Positions 1-6,959 of a stretch of 26,218 nt of DNA are shown here, piece after piece. Every line of letters begins with the position of its first letter. The stretch's first letter is position 1. The translations under genes and the position numbers were made by a program. The DNA comes from a virus, in the IMG/VR virus record IMGVR_UViG_3300021478_000103, positions 1 through 26,218 of that record; one strand, written 5' to 3'. A model generated the notes under the pieces. That model was not told where the DNA came from. It made no database searches and saw only the letters and a list, made by a program, of their open reading frames with translations.

Positions 1-42
1 TGGCAGAAGTTCGCCGGTCTCCTGCGCTGGAGGAAATCATGA
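1..42 (+). CDS. C-terminal end of an unknown upstream gene (partial)
   Basis: Frame 1 is open from the window edge and stops at the TGA at 40-42. The last residues read WQKFAGLLRWRKS. The stop overlaps the ATG at 39 in the ATGA arrangement used throughout this region, which supports real coding. Too little is visible to name the product. A terminase large subunit would fit the position upstream of a portal gene, but five other genes lie between, so this is only a guess. Confidence 0.5.
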   Translation, partial: WQKFAGLLRWRKS

Positions 43-221
43 TGACGCCGCGCATCGTCAAAAGCAGTAACGGCACAGATCCCGCGATGATTCTCACCAC
101 GAAGGAAGTCCGCCGCCAACTGAAGATTATCGCAGTACACACGGATTCGACCATGAAGGCCGTGCTCGCCCGCCTGGTCTCCGAGGAATTTAAACGCACA
201 GCGCCGTCGGTGAAATCATGA
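39..221 (+). CDS. small ribbon-helix-helix-like protein
   Basis: A 60-residue basic protein. Residues from about 22 to 54 (pattern TTKEVRRQLKIIAVHTDSTM, then a helix ending EEFKR) resemble the beta-helix-helix layout of small ribbon-helix-helix DNA-binding proteins, such as ParD/CopG-type antitoxins and plasmid partition regulators. A good GGAGG at 29-33 precedes the start. ATG codons at 39 and 42 are both possible, and 39 is preferred because it overlaps the upstream stop. No toxin partner is recognisable next door, so a phage regulator is as likely as an antitoxin. The family assignment rests on pattern only. Confidence 0.55.
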   Translation: MMTPRIVKSSNGTDPAMILTTKEVRRQLKIIAVHTDSTMKAVLARLVSEEFKRTAPSVKS

Positions 222-424
222 ACCCCGCAGGAGAAACAGTCGAACGCATCATCGAACTCTCGGGCGCGCTGTTCGTCGGAATCCAAAAAACGGACGAAGG
301 TCCTCTCGTGCTTTTCCGCGATCCCGTGACGATGTCCACCTGCGCTGTCTTTGAGTGCGTGCTAACCATCTCAGCGGTGAGTGCCAGGCTCATCGCCGCG
401 CGCCGGCGGTTCAGAGTCGCATGA
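218..424 (+). CDS. hypothetical protein of 68 residues
   Basis: The start overlaps the preceding stop by four bases (ATGA at 218-221), and its own stop overlaps the next start in the same way. The first half has a regular alternating pattern that could form a small beta-sheet (GALFVGIQKT, GPLVLFRDP), and the C-terminus is arginine-rich. No known family is recognised. The operon position between coupled genes is the main evidence that it is translated. Confidence 0.5.
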   Translation: MNPAGETVERIIELSGALFVGIQKTDEGPLVLFRDPVTMSTCAVFECVLTISAVSARLIAARRRFRVA

Positions 425-615
425 GCTTCGTCGTTTGCAAGTATTGGGAATACCGCGACCCGGCGACTCTGATAGACAGGCGCCGGACGCCATGCTCGGT
501 CTGCGGCCTGGACCTGGTCATCGAAGCGGGAAATCTCGAACTCGGCAAGCCGGTCTGCATCCTCTGCTTTCTTTCCGCTGGCGGCGTGATTGAGATCACA
601 GGAGACGACTCGTGA
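421..615 (+). CDS. small CxxC zinc-ribbon-like protein
   Basis: Starting at the ATG at 421 (ATGA overlap with the previous stop) gives 64 residues. A longer in-frame start at 355 exists but would overlap the upstream gene by 70 bases. Two cysteine pairs are visible, CSVC and CILC, separated by about 20 residues, which is the spacing of a small zinc ribbon or treble-clef-like fold. Such mini-proteins in phages may bind nucleic acid or host proteins, but no specific function can be given. The stop overlaps the GTG start of the next gene. Confidence 0.6.
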   Translation: MSFVVCKYWEYRDPATLIDRRRTPCSVCGLDLVIEAGNLELGKPVCILCFLSAGGVIEITGDDS

Positions 616-830
616 AGTCCTTTAGCGTCACCGCGTTCTTTCCAGAAGTGAAGGCGCACCTGGCCTGGCAGACCGTCACGGTTCACGCCGGAAGTTACGA
701 CGTGGCCGCCAGCCGCGGCCTTAAACAGATCCGCGCGCGTCCGGGCATTGCCGGAAAGCGCATCACCGAAGTCCGTGTCACGGTCAAGCAGTCAAAGCCT
801 GAGTTAAACTCAGATGGAGGAAAGCCATGA
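612..830 (+). CDS. hypothetical protein of 72 residues
   Basis: Starts with GTG at 612 inside a GTGA overlap with the preceding stop. The protein has a short beta-strand-rich N-terminus (FSVTAFFPEV, TVTVHAG), a helix (SRGLKQIRARPG) and another strand (RITEVRVTVK), an alpha/beta miniprotein pattern. No family is recognised. It ends in an ATGA overlap with the exported protein gene, so it belongs to the same coupled operon. Confidence 0.5.
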   Translation: MKSFSVTAFFPEVKAHLAWQTVTVHAGSYDVAASRGLKQIRARPGIAGKRITEVRVTVKQSKPELNSDGGKP

Positions 831-1357
831 AAACAGGGATAGCTCTACTTGCGGTATGCTTGCTCGTTCCGCTCGCCGCGGTCGCCGCAGGAAACGACAA
901 AAACATCGTGGTGCAAGTCGATAAGTTCACCGGAAAGACCATGGTGTCGATGAAGGAGATAAGCCTCGGGCAGGGCTTCACCAATAGCGCGCATCCCAAC
1001 GACCTCGTCGGTATCTATCTGTCCGCGTTTTTCTCGCCGGGACCGAATCCCACGGCTCTTGTGATCACCTGCTACTCTTCAAACTGGCAATTCCTCGGCG
1101 GCGCCGACGTCCGCCTGCTCGTTGACGGCGAACGCATTGACTTGGGGCATTTCGCCAAGATGAAGGGGAACGTTGACCGTGGAGTCGTAACCGACACCAT
1201 CGCTGGCCCGGTAAGCCGTTCAGTGTTCGAGAAAATCGCCGGCGCAAAGATCGTCGAAATGCAATTCGGGACGTATGAGACGAAGCTCAAAGACAAATGC
1301 CTAGATCGAGTCCGCGCATTCGTCGCTGCGCTTCCCGTCGAATCCGCTGTGAAATAG
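827..1357 (+). CDS. exported protein with signal peptide, putative lysogenic conversion factor
   Basis: A 176-residue protein with a clear Sec signal peptide: a short basic start, a hydrophobic core (IALLAVCLLVPLAAV) and a likely AxA cleavage site near residue 21. The mature part is a soluble alpha/beta-looking domain with only two cysteines (CYS near the middle, DKCLDRV near the end). There is no lipobox, so it is probably periplasmic rather than a lipoprotein. GGAGG lies just upstream of the ATG, which overlaps the previous stop. A secreted protein is not needed for head or tail assembly, so the inference is a moron gene altering the host envelope. No enzyme motif is visible. Confidence 0.7.
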   Translation: MKTGIALLAVCLLVPLAAVAAGNDKNIVVQVDKFTGKTMVSMKEISLGQGFTNSAHPNDLVGIYLSAFFSPGPNPTALVITCYSSNWQFLGGADVRLLVDGERIDLGHFAKMKGNVDRGVVTDTIAGPVSRSVFEKIAGAKIVEMQFGTYETKLKDKCLDRVRAFVAALPVESAVK

Positions 1358-1381
1358 AACACAAGAGCGAGAACTCTCTAC

Positions 1382-1410
1382 TGGAAGCGTTCGGGTTTCG
1401 GAAGTAAAAT
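1382..1410 (+). promoter_or_regulatory. candidate promoter for the head and tail genes
   Basis: TAAAAT at 1405-1410 matches five of six bases of the bacterial -10 consensus and lies 17 bases after TGGAAG at 1382-1387, a weak -35 with three of six matches. It sits in the first sizeable gap upstream of the structural genes, a sensible place for a late promoter. The match is modest and could be chance, and a phage-specific activator may be needed. Confidence 0.3.
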
Positions 1411-1464
1411 AGAAGCAGCACATCCCCCCCTCGTTGTGACCGCCTTTCAGTTTGTCCCTAAATC

Positions 1465-1491
1465 GCTGCTCCCTGCGCTACAGGGAGCAGC
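1465..1491 (+). terminator. 11-bp perfect hairpin in the leader, possible terminator or attenuator
   Basis: The arms GCTGCTCCCTG (1465-1475) and CAGGGAGCAGC (1481-1491) pair perfectly around a five-base loop, CGCTA. The following bases are pyrimidine-rich (TCCTTCCTCCC) but not a true T-run, so intrinsic termination would be weak. It could end the upstream accessory operon, or act as an antitermination-controlled attenuator if the promoter candidate at 1382-1410 is real. Confidence 0.5.
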
Positions 1492-1574
1492 TCCTTCCTC
1501 CCATTGCCTTAACTAACAACTGAGTAAGTCTCTGCTAACAGACCTCCGGGCAAACAGGCAAGCATTGTCCTGTA

Positions 1575-2204
1575 GTGTCGCCAAACATCCCCGCTAACGT
1601 GCCGGCCCATTTCCCCGCAGGCACGACTGTCAAGTTCACCCGTTCCCTCGACGACTTCTCACCATCGGACGGATGGAGCTATACCATCTACCTGAATGGT
1701 CTCACCCAGAAGTTCAGCAAAGCCGCCACGGTCGTCAACGGCATCTTCCAGGTCGAATTCGTTCCCGCCGACACCGCCTCTTTGAATCCCGGCCCCTACC
1801 GCTACGCCGAGCGGCTCGTGAACGATGGCTCGGTCGATTCGACCCTCACGGGCGAAACGTACGACATCACGGGCGACGAGCTCGTGATCAACATCAAGGC
1901 GAACGTGGCGAGCTCCGCGGCCGGCGCGTTCAATACGTGGGAAGAGAAAACGCTCGCAGTGATTGAGGCTGTGCTTTCCGGCCGGGTCACAGCAGACATT
2001 CAGGCGTACCAAATTGCCGGCCGTTCTGTCACCCGGCACACTTTCGCGGAGCTCCGCACGATGCGCGGCGAACTGAAGGCGGCGATCTGGCGACAGAACC
2101 ATCCTGGCCAGCTCGGCATCCCGTACCGCGTGGAATTTTCGCTCGAGGACGATGCGCCGAACTTCCCGCCGACGTTCGTTGACAACACTGGTTCGGGTGG
2201 ATGA
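1575..2204 (+). CDS. gpW-like head connector protein with an extra N-terminal beta domain
   Basis: 209 residues starting at GTG 1575, the first start after the in-frame TAA at 1536-1538. The Shine-Dalgarno is poor. Residues 145-175 (IAGRSVTRHTFAELRTMRGE and following) match the pattern of lambda gpW and related connectors, whose small alpha/beta fold plugs the portal before tails attach. The preceding 110 or so residues form a strand-rich, Ig-like domain (KFTRSLDDFS, YTIYLNGL, YRYAERLVNDG) that lambda gpW, at about 68 residues, lacks. The stop overlaps the portal start (ATGA), as expected for a connector next to a portal. The gpW part is inferred from pattern and position. Confidence 0.65.
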   Translation: MSPNIPANVPAHFPAGTTVKFTRSLDDFSPSDGWSYTIYLNGLTQKFSKAATVVNGIFQVEFVPADTASLNPGPYRYAERLVNDGSVDSTLTGETYDITGDELVINIKANVASSAAGAFNTWEEKTLAVIEAVLSGRVTADIQAYQIAGRSVTRHTFAELRTMRGELKAAIWRQNHPGQLGIPYRVEFSLEDDAPNFPPTFVDNTGSGG

Positions 2205-3751
2205 AGACGCCTAACTGGTTACGCAAACTCTCCAATCTGTTTTCCGGGAAGCGCTCGCTCACCGTGTTCCACGGCGCGGCGGGCGGCCGCCTGACGATGG
2301 ACTGGGTCGCCTCGATCCTCTCGGCCGACCAGGAAATCAAAGGGAACATTCGAATGCTTCGCGCGCGTGCGCGCGAACTGTCCCGAAATAATCCCGTCGC
2401 GAAGTCCTACCTGAAGATCCTCACGGCGAATGTGCTCGGCGAAAAGGGCATTGGCTACAAGCCTCAGGTGCGGAACAACGACAAATCCCTCAACACCGCG
2501 TTCAACCAAAAAATCGAGGACGCGTGGAAGGACTGGGGGACGTTTGGGAATTGCACGGTCGACGGCAAGCTCTCTTTCCGCGGCGTCCAGACTCTCGTGC
2601 TCAAGAACATCGCGACCGATGGAGAGGTCTTCGTTCGGAAGGTCCTCGGGTTCCCGAACAAGTACCGCTTCGCGGTTCAGGTGATCGACGCCGATCAGGT
2701 CGACCCCACCTTCAACCGCTACGCCGAGAAGGGCCAAAACGAAATCCGTATGGGCGTTGAAGTCGACGAGTGGGGACGTCCTGTCGCCTACCACGTTAAC
2801 GAGAGGCACCCATCCGATCTCGGCGGCTCTTTTATCCGTACGCGCATTCCGGCGGACCAGATCCTCCATCTCTACGATCCCGAGCGCGTGAACCAGACCC
2901 GCGGGATTACCTGGTTCCATCCGTGCATGTTCGAACTGCGAATGCTCGGCGGTTACGTTGAGGCGGAGCTTATTGCCGCGCGCACGGGCGCCGCGAAGAT
3001 GGGCTTCTTAGAGTCCACCGATGCCGCTGCGTTCGTCGAGCCCAATGACGAAGCGAAATACCGCATCGAGGCACAGCCAGGGGTCATCGAGCAGATCCCG
3101 CCAGGTCTGAAGTTTACGGCGTGGAGTCCAGACCATCCTGCGTCTGCCTTCCCTGCGTTTGTGAAGGCCATGCTCCGTTTCGTCGCGTCTTCGATGGGGG
3201 TCTCCTACAACGCGCTCGCATCCGACCTCGAGGGTGTCAACTACTCTTCGATGCGCTCGGGTCTGCTCATCGAACGCGACCAGTGGAAGATGCTGCAGTC
3301 GCTCCTGAAGGAGCAGATGCTGCAGCCAATCTTCGAGCCGTGGATCTCGATGGCGCTGCTCTCGGGTGCTCTCTCGCTCGACTCCCGCGATCCCGCGCGC
3401 TTCTGTGCCGGCAAATGGGAGCCACGCGGATGGGTCTGGGTCGACCCGCTCAAGGACGTGCAGGCGACAATTCTCGGCATCGGTGCGGGTCTCACATCGC
3501 GCGATGCGGCGATCTCCGAGCAAGGCGGCGACGTCGAGGAAGTCTTCGAGCAGCTCAAGGAAGAAGACGATCTCGCGAAGGAATACGACCTGCAGCTCAC
3601 GATCACCGCGAAGGCTCCCATCGTCGACAAGGGTCCGAAGGACCAGATAGTCGAGGAAGACAACCCGGATGCAGCGGGCACCGCTGCCGAGGACGGAAAG
3701 AAATCTGCGGCTGGAACACGCCGCCTCATTTCACTTGGGGGGAGAACATGA
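2201..3751 (+). CDS. portal protein, lambda gpB family
   Basis: A 516-residue portal, close to the usual size of the lambda-type family. It forms the dodecameric ring at the capsid vertex through which DNA is packaged and ejected. Recognisable stretches are RARARELSRNNPVAKSYLK near residue 50, the DGEVFVRKV region, the IDADQVDPTFN block, the DEWGRPVAYHV strand pair, the PADQILHLYDPERVNQTRG segment, and NYSSMRSGLLIERDQWKMLQ before the C-terminal clip or barrel. The acidic, low-complexity C-terminus (EEDNPDAAGTAAEDGKK) is typical of a disordered tail. It starts at ATG 2201 overlapping the connector stop and ends overlapping the protease-capsid start. Confidence 0.93.
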   Translation: MKTPNWLRKLSNLFSGKRSLTVFHGAAGGRLTMDWVASILSADQEIKGNIRMLRARARELSRNNPVAKSYLKILTANVLGEKGIGYKPQVRNNDKSLNTAFNQKIEDAWKDWGTFGNCTVDGKLSFRGVQTLVLKNIATDGEVFVRKVLGFPNKYRFAVQVIDADQVDPTFNRYAEKGQNEIRMGVEVDEWGRPVAYHVNERHPSDLGGSFIRTRIPADQILHLYDPERVNQTRGITWFHPCMFELRMLGGYVEAELIAARTGAAKMGFLESTDAAAFVEPNDEAKYRIEAQPGVIEQIPPGLKFTAWSPDHPASAFPAFVKAMLRFVASSMGVSYNALASDLEGVNYSSMRSGLLIERDQWKMLQSLLKEQMLQPIFEPWISMALLSGALSLDSRDPARFCAGKWEPRGWVWVDPLKDVQATILGIGAGLTSRDAAISEQGGDVEEVFEQLKEEDDLAKEYDLQLTITAKAPIVDKGPKDQIVEEDNPDAAGTAAEDGKKSAAGTRRLISLGGRT

Positions 3752-5793
3752 ACCTGACAGAGCGCGCTCCAAAGGAAAAGCTCGGCGACTCGCTACCGAT
3801 GCTGATGAGGGAGTTCGAAGTTCTGGAAATGGTTCCCGTGGTGAAGCGGGTGCTCACCGACGAGGAGCGCCTTGCTCGCAAAGAGCGCCGCAAGAAGAAA
3901 GCCGACGCCGGCGAGAAACCAGATCCCGAGGACGAGGACGAAGACGACGGGCCGGACGCGGACCGCTTTGACATCTCCATCTCCTCCGAGGCTCCAGTGG
4001 AGCGGTGGTTCGGGAAGGAAATCCTCGACCATTCTCCCGAGGCCATCGATCTCTCCCGTGCAAAAAAAGGTCTTTCGTTTCTCGATTCACACGATGCGAA
4101 GTCGGTCATCGGCATCGTCGAGAAAGCGAAAGTCGGCGACGACAAAAAGCTCCGCGGTCGACTCCGGTTCTCTCGGAGCGCGCCGGCGCAGTCCATTAAG
4201 CGGGACATCCAGGACGGGATTCGCCGGTTCATCTCCGTCGGTTACTCGGTCAGCGAGTACACGCTGGACAAGTCCTCGAAAGAGGAAGGCGAGACGTACC
4301 GTGCGACGAAGTGGACGCCGATGGAGGCGAGTTCGGTCGGAGTTCCCGCAGATCTGACCGTGGGCCACGAACGCAAGGCAGGAGACACGCTGTACCCAGT
4401 TTTAGTTCGAAGTGCAAATCCGGCTCCCGAGCCGAATCCTAAGGAGGTTACCGTGGAACCAACTGTTGCAGAAGCACGGGCCGCCGGCGCTGAAATTATT
4501 CGGCTCGGCAAGGTCCACAACATCGATCAGGAACGCGTGGCGAAAGCAATCGCTGACGGCGAGTCCGTCGATGCATTCTCGCGCCACTGTCTCGATGAAG
4601 TCACCAAGCGCGGCGCGAAGCCGCTCACGCAGGCCCCGGCTGAAAACCAGGACCGCGTGGAGCTCACCGACGACGAGCAGAAGAGGTACAACCTGGCGCG
4701 CGGGATCATGGCCTCGATCACCAACATCGAGACTGGCACGCGCAAGGTGAAATCTCTCGAGACGGAGATCTCGGAGGACATCGAGAAGAACTGGAAAGGC
4801 GAGCGGCACGGTGGGTTGTTCGTGCCGTGGAGTCTCCGCCACGTCTGGACGCCGCAGCTGCAGGAGCTATTCGGCGACCGGATGAAATCCCGAGCGGGTT
4901 TGGACTCGGCGACCGCGACGGCCGGCGCGGAATTGAAGTTCACCGAGGCGGGGGAATTCATCAAGTTCCTCTACAACGCCATGCGCGTAAAGCAGCTCGG
5001 CGCGCGAACTATCACGGGTCTCAGGGAGAACGTCTCCTATCCAAAGCAGACCGGGAAAGCGACCGGCTCGTGGGTGGGTGAAAATCCCGGCACCGACGTG
5101 GCGGACTCCGCTCTGACGCTCGGCTCCATCCTGGCGTCTCCGCACACCTATCAGTCTTCGACCAGCTATTCGCGGCAATTGCTGGCTCAGGCCGTTGTCG
5201 ACGTCGACTCGCTCGTGCGTGAAGACCTCGCGCGCGACCAGGCGCTGGCCATTGATAGCGTCGCGCTCATCGGTGGCGGCACGAACCAGCCGACGGGCAT
5301 CGCCGGCACGACCGGCGTGCAGGCCTACGTCATGATTGCGGACTCCGCGAACGGCGGCTTGCCTACATGGGACGACATCGTGCTCATGAACGAGAAGCTT
5401 GAGGACGCGAACACCGACCAGCTAGGCGCCGGCGCGTGGCTCACCACGCCGGGCGTGAAGTCCAAACTGAAGCGCACCGCGCAACTGGGAAACACCATCG
5501 GTCTGCCGATCTGGGCGAATGACAATACCGTCGACGGCTATCCCGCGGCGTCGTCCAACCAACTGAAGAAGAACACCACGAAGGGGACGAGCGGCGCGAC
5601 GCTGCACACCCTGATTCGCGGCATCTTCGAGCAGATGATCATCAGCATGTGGGGCAGCGGATTTGAACTGATCGTCGATCCGTATCGCCTGAAGAAGCAG
5701 GGGATGATCGAGCTCACCACCTTTATGATGGCCGACGTTTCGATTCTCTACCCGCCGGCGTTCGTCATCGCCACCGACGTCATCGTCGCGTAA
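3748..5793 (+). CDS. HK97-type prohead protease fused to major capsid protein
   Basis: A single 681-residue ORF. The start at ATG 3748 is chosen because it overlaps the portal stop and follows a G-rich Shine-Dalgarno. The open frame continues back to 3121 but would lie inside the portal gene. After an acidic/basic linker (residues 38-72), residues 75-210 are a U35/HK97-type serine protease with candidate catalytic His115 (FLDSHDA) and Ser195 (EASSVGVPAD). Residues 236-375 form a charged helical delta or scaffold-like segment. Residues 380-681 are an HK97-fold capsid protein (ENPGTDVADSALTLGSI, TSYSRQLLAQAVVDVDSLV, FFxxD-like PDxxRLKKQG near the end). The protease presumably cuts away the linker and scaffold as the procapsid matures. 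A strong internal start at 4453 suggests that separate capsid chains are also made. Confidence 0.92.
   Translation: MNLTERAPKEKLGDSLPMLMREFEVLEMVPVVKRVLTDEERLARKERRKKKADAGEKPDPEDEDEDDGPDADRFDISISSEAPVERWFGKEILDHSPEAIDLSRAKKGLSFLDSHDAKSVIGIVEKAKVGDDKKLRGRLRFSRSAPAQSIKRDIQDGIRRFISVGYSVSEYTLDKSSKEEGETYRATKWTPMEASSVGVPADLTVGHERKAGDTLYPVLVRSANPAPEPNPKEVTVEPTVAEARAAGAEIIRLGKVHNIDQERVAKAIADGESVDAFSRHCLDEVTKRGAKPLTQAPAENQDRVELTDDEQKRYNLARGIMASITNIETGTRKVKSLETEISEDIEKNWKGERHGGLFVPWSLRHVWTPQLQELFGDRMKSRAGLDSATATAGAELKFTEAGEFIKFLYNAMRVKQLGARTITGLRENVSYPKQTGKATGSWVGENPGTDVADSALTLGSILASPHTYQSSTSYSRQLLAQAVVDVDSLVREDLARDQALAIDSVALIGGGTNQPTGIAGTTGVQAYVMIADSANGGLPTWDDIVLMNEKLEDANTDQLGAGAWLTTPGVKSKLKRTAQLGNTIGLPIWANDNTVDGYPAASSNQLKKNTTKGTSGATLHTLIRGIFEQMIISMWGSGFELIVDPYRLKKQGMIELTTFMMADVSILYPPAFVIATDVIVA
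4440..4455 (+). promoter_or_regulatory. internal ribosome binding site and in-frame GTG start for free capsid protein
   Basis: TAAGGAGGT at 4440-4448 is a full-length match to the anti-Shine-Dalgarno of bacterial 16S rRNA. It is followed by TTACC spacing and GTG at 4453, which is in frame with the fusion ORF (codon 236). Initiation here would give a 446-residue scaffold-plus-capsid protein without the protease. It lies exactly at the protease/scaffold junction. The sequence is directly visible; its use in vivo is inference. Confidence 0.6.
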
Positions 5794-5812
5794 TTTTTCG
5801 CTCACCTTCTTC

Positions 5813-5828
5813 CCGCGCGTAGGCGCGG
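5813..5828 (+). terminator. GC hairpin just after the capsid gene
   Basis: CCGCGC (5813-5818), loop GTAG and GCGCGG (5823-5828) form a perfect 6-bp stem in the 62-base gap following the capsid stop. No T-run follows, so it is more likely a partial terminator, pause site or mRNA 3'-end stabiliser than a full terminator. Confidence 0.35.
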
Positions 5829-5855
5829 CGGTCCGCAAAAGAGACGGAGGTCTCA

Positions 5856-6329
5856 ATGAGTACGAACAAAGAAAGAAACGAAGAGGCTGCTGCTCGCAGG
5901 TCCGATGAGAACGTGACCCGCGCCGGCGAAACCAGCCGGATCGCCCCGGACGAGCTCGATCCCCGACGGGAATCGCCTGGTTTTCTTTCCGACGAGAAAG
6001 AGAAACGAGAACGGATGCGGGACGCAGAAACGGTTCCGATCAAGCTCACGCGATCCATCGTGCTGGACGGCGCACCCGCGGATGCGGGGTCGGTCCACGA
6101 GGTGCCACGGCCGCTTGCCCACCGCCTCGTGGGCGAAGGCTCCGCGGTCCATCATGGCGATGCTGCTCCGCAGCCTGGCCAACCGAAGGACCCGAGGCGC
6201 GTCGGAACGCAGGGGAATCGCATGGCTCCGACAGAGCACCGCGATCCCGACACCGGGGAGATGATCCACGGCCCCGAAACGCACACCAGGCCGGCCGCCG
6301 GGAAATCGCCGACGGTCACCAAGTCCTAA
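5856..6329 (+). CDS. small capsid-associated or hypothetical head protein
   Basis: 157 very hydrophilic residues, preceded by a good GGAGG Shine-Dalgarno. The N-terminus (about 60 residues) is charged and probably disordered. Residues from about 62 to 100 (VPIKLTRSIVLDGAPADAGS, then VHEVPRPLAHRLVGEGSA) follow the pattern of short modules common in phage head genes, two strands followed by a helix, often annotated as hypothetical near capsid genes. The C-terminal 50 residues are again low-complexity and polar. It could be a decoration or head-stabilising protein, judged by location between capsid and head-closure genes. No homologue can be named with confidence. Confidence 0.6.
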   Translation: MSTNKERNEEAAARRSDENVTRAGETSRIAPDELDPRRESPGFLSDEKEKRERMRDAETVPIKLTRSIVLDGAPADAGSVHEVPRPLAHRLVGEGSAVHHGDAAPQPGQPKDPRRVGTQGNRMAPTEHRDPDTGEMIHGPETHTRPAAGKSPTVTKS

Positions 6330-6959
6330 ATGCCGGCGCCGTCCACTGCTCCCGCTTTCGGCGACTCCGATATCCCCGCTCTGATGGCAGACATGGGTAT
6401 CGCGGTCACCGTCGGGGGCGTGGCCGGCATCGGTTTGCTCGACGAGGCGGACCAGATCCTCGTGCAGGACGTCAACCGCGGCGAAGTAGTGGCCACGGCG
6501 ACGACCCTCACGATTCAGACGTCCGCTTTTCCTGGCATTCAGATCGGCCAGGCCGTGGTGGTGCTTGGAACCAGGAACTTCACGATTCGCGAGCGGCTCC
6601 GCGAGAGCGACGGTGGACTGACAAAGCTCTTGCTTGGAAACGGTCCGCCAACCGTGGCGAACGCAGGCAGTGGTGACTACATGAATGTGGTCGAGAAATC
6701 GAGCAACTACAGCGCGGTCGCGAACGACTTCGTTCTAGTCGACTCCTCTGCCCGTCCGGTCACGATCACGATCCCGGCTTCATCCGCGAACGCCAATAAG
6801 CGGATTACGGTGAAAAAGGTTTCATCGGATCGCAACATGGTCACCCTCGCGCGGACTGGTTCCGACCTGCTCGAATTCGACACCAGCATCACCTTCGACG
6901 ACCAAGGAGTCTCCGTCGATCTGATTGCCGATGGCATCTCGTCGTGGGTGCTTTCATGA
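6330..6959 (+). CDS. head-closure (head-tail joining) protein with C-terminal beta domain
   Basis: 209 residues. The ATG directly abuts the previous TAA, with no Shine-Dalgarno, so translation is presumably coupled. Residues 1-110 contain LLDEADQILVQDVNRGEVVA, TIQTSAFPGIQIGQAVVV and NFTIRERLRESDGGLTKLLL, a pattern like the small gpFII-type head-closure or head-tail joining proteins. Residues about 115-209 are a separate module (SNYSAVANDFVLVDSSARPV, ITVKKVSSDRNMVTLARTGS, GVSVDLIADGISSWVL) that matches a beta domain widely seen in phage fibres and decorations. The fusion suggests a joint protein that also displays a surface domain. The stop overlaps the next ATG. Confidence 0.65.
   Translation: MPAPSTAPAFGDSDIPALMADMGIAVTVGGVAGIGLLDEADQILVQDVNRGEVVATATTLTIQTSAFPGIQIGQAVVVLGTRNFTIRERLRESDGGLTKLLLGNGPPTVANAGSGDYMNVVEKSSNYSAVANDFVLVDSSARPVTITIPASSANANKRITVKKVSSDRNMVTLARTGSDLLEFDTSITFDDQGVSVDLIADGISSWVLS

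Noticed and set aside
3121-3747. Upstream extension of the protease-capsid frame
   Set aside because: It overlaps the portal in another frame and the translation is arginine-rich. The start at 3748 has the ATGA overlap and a Shine-Dalgarno.
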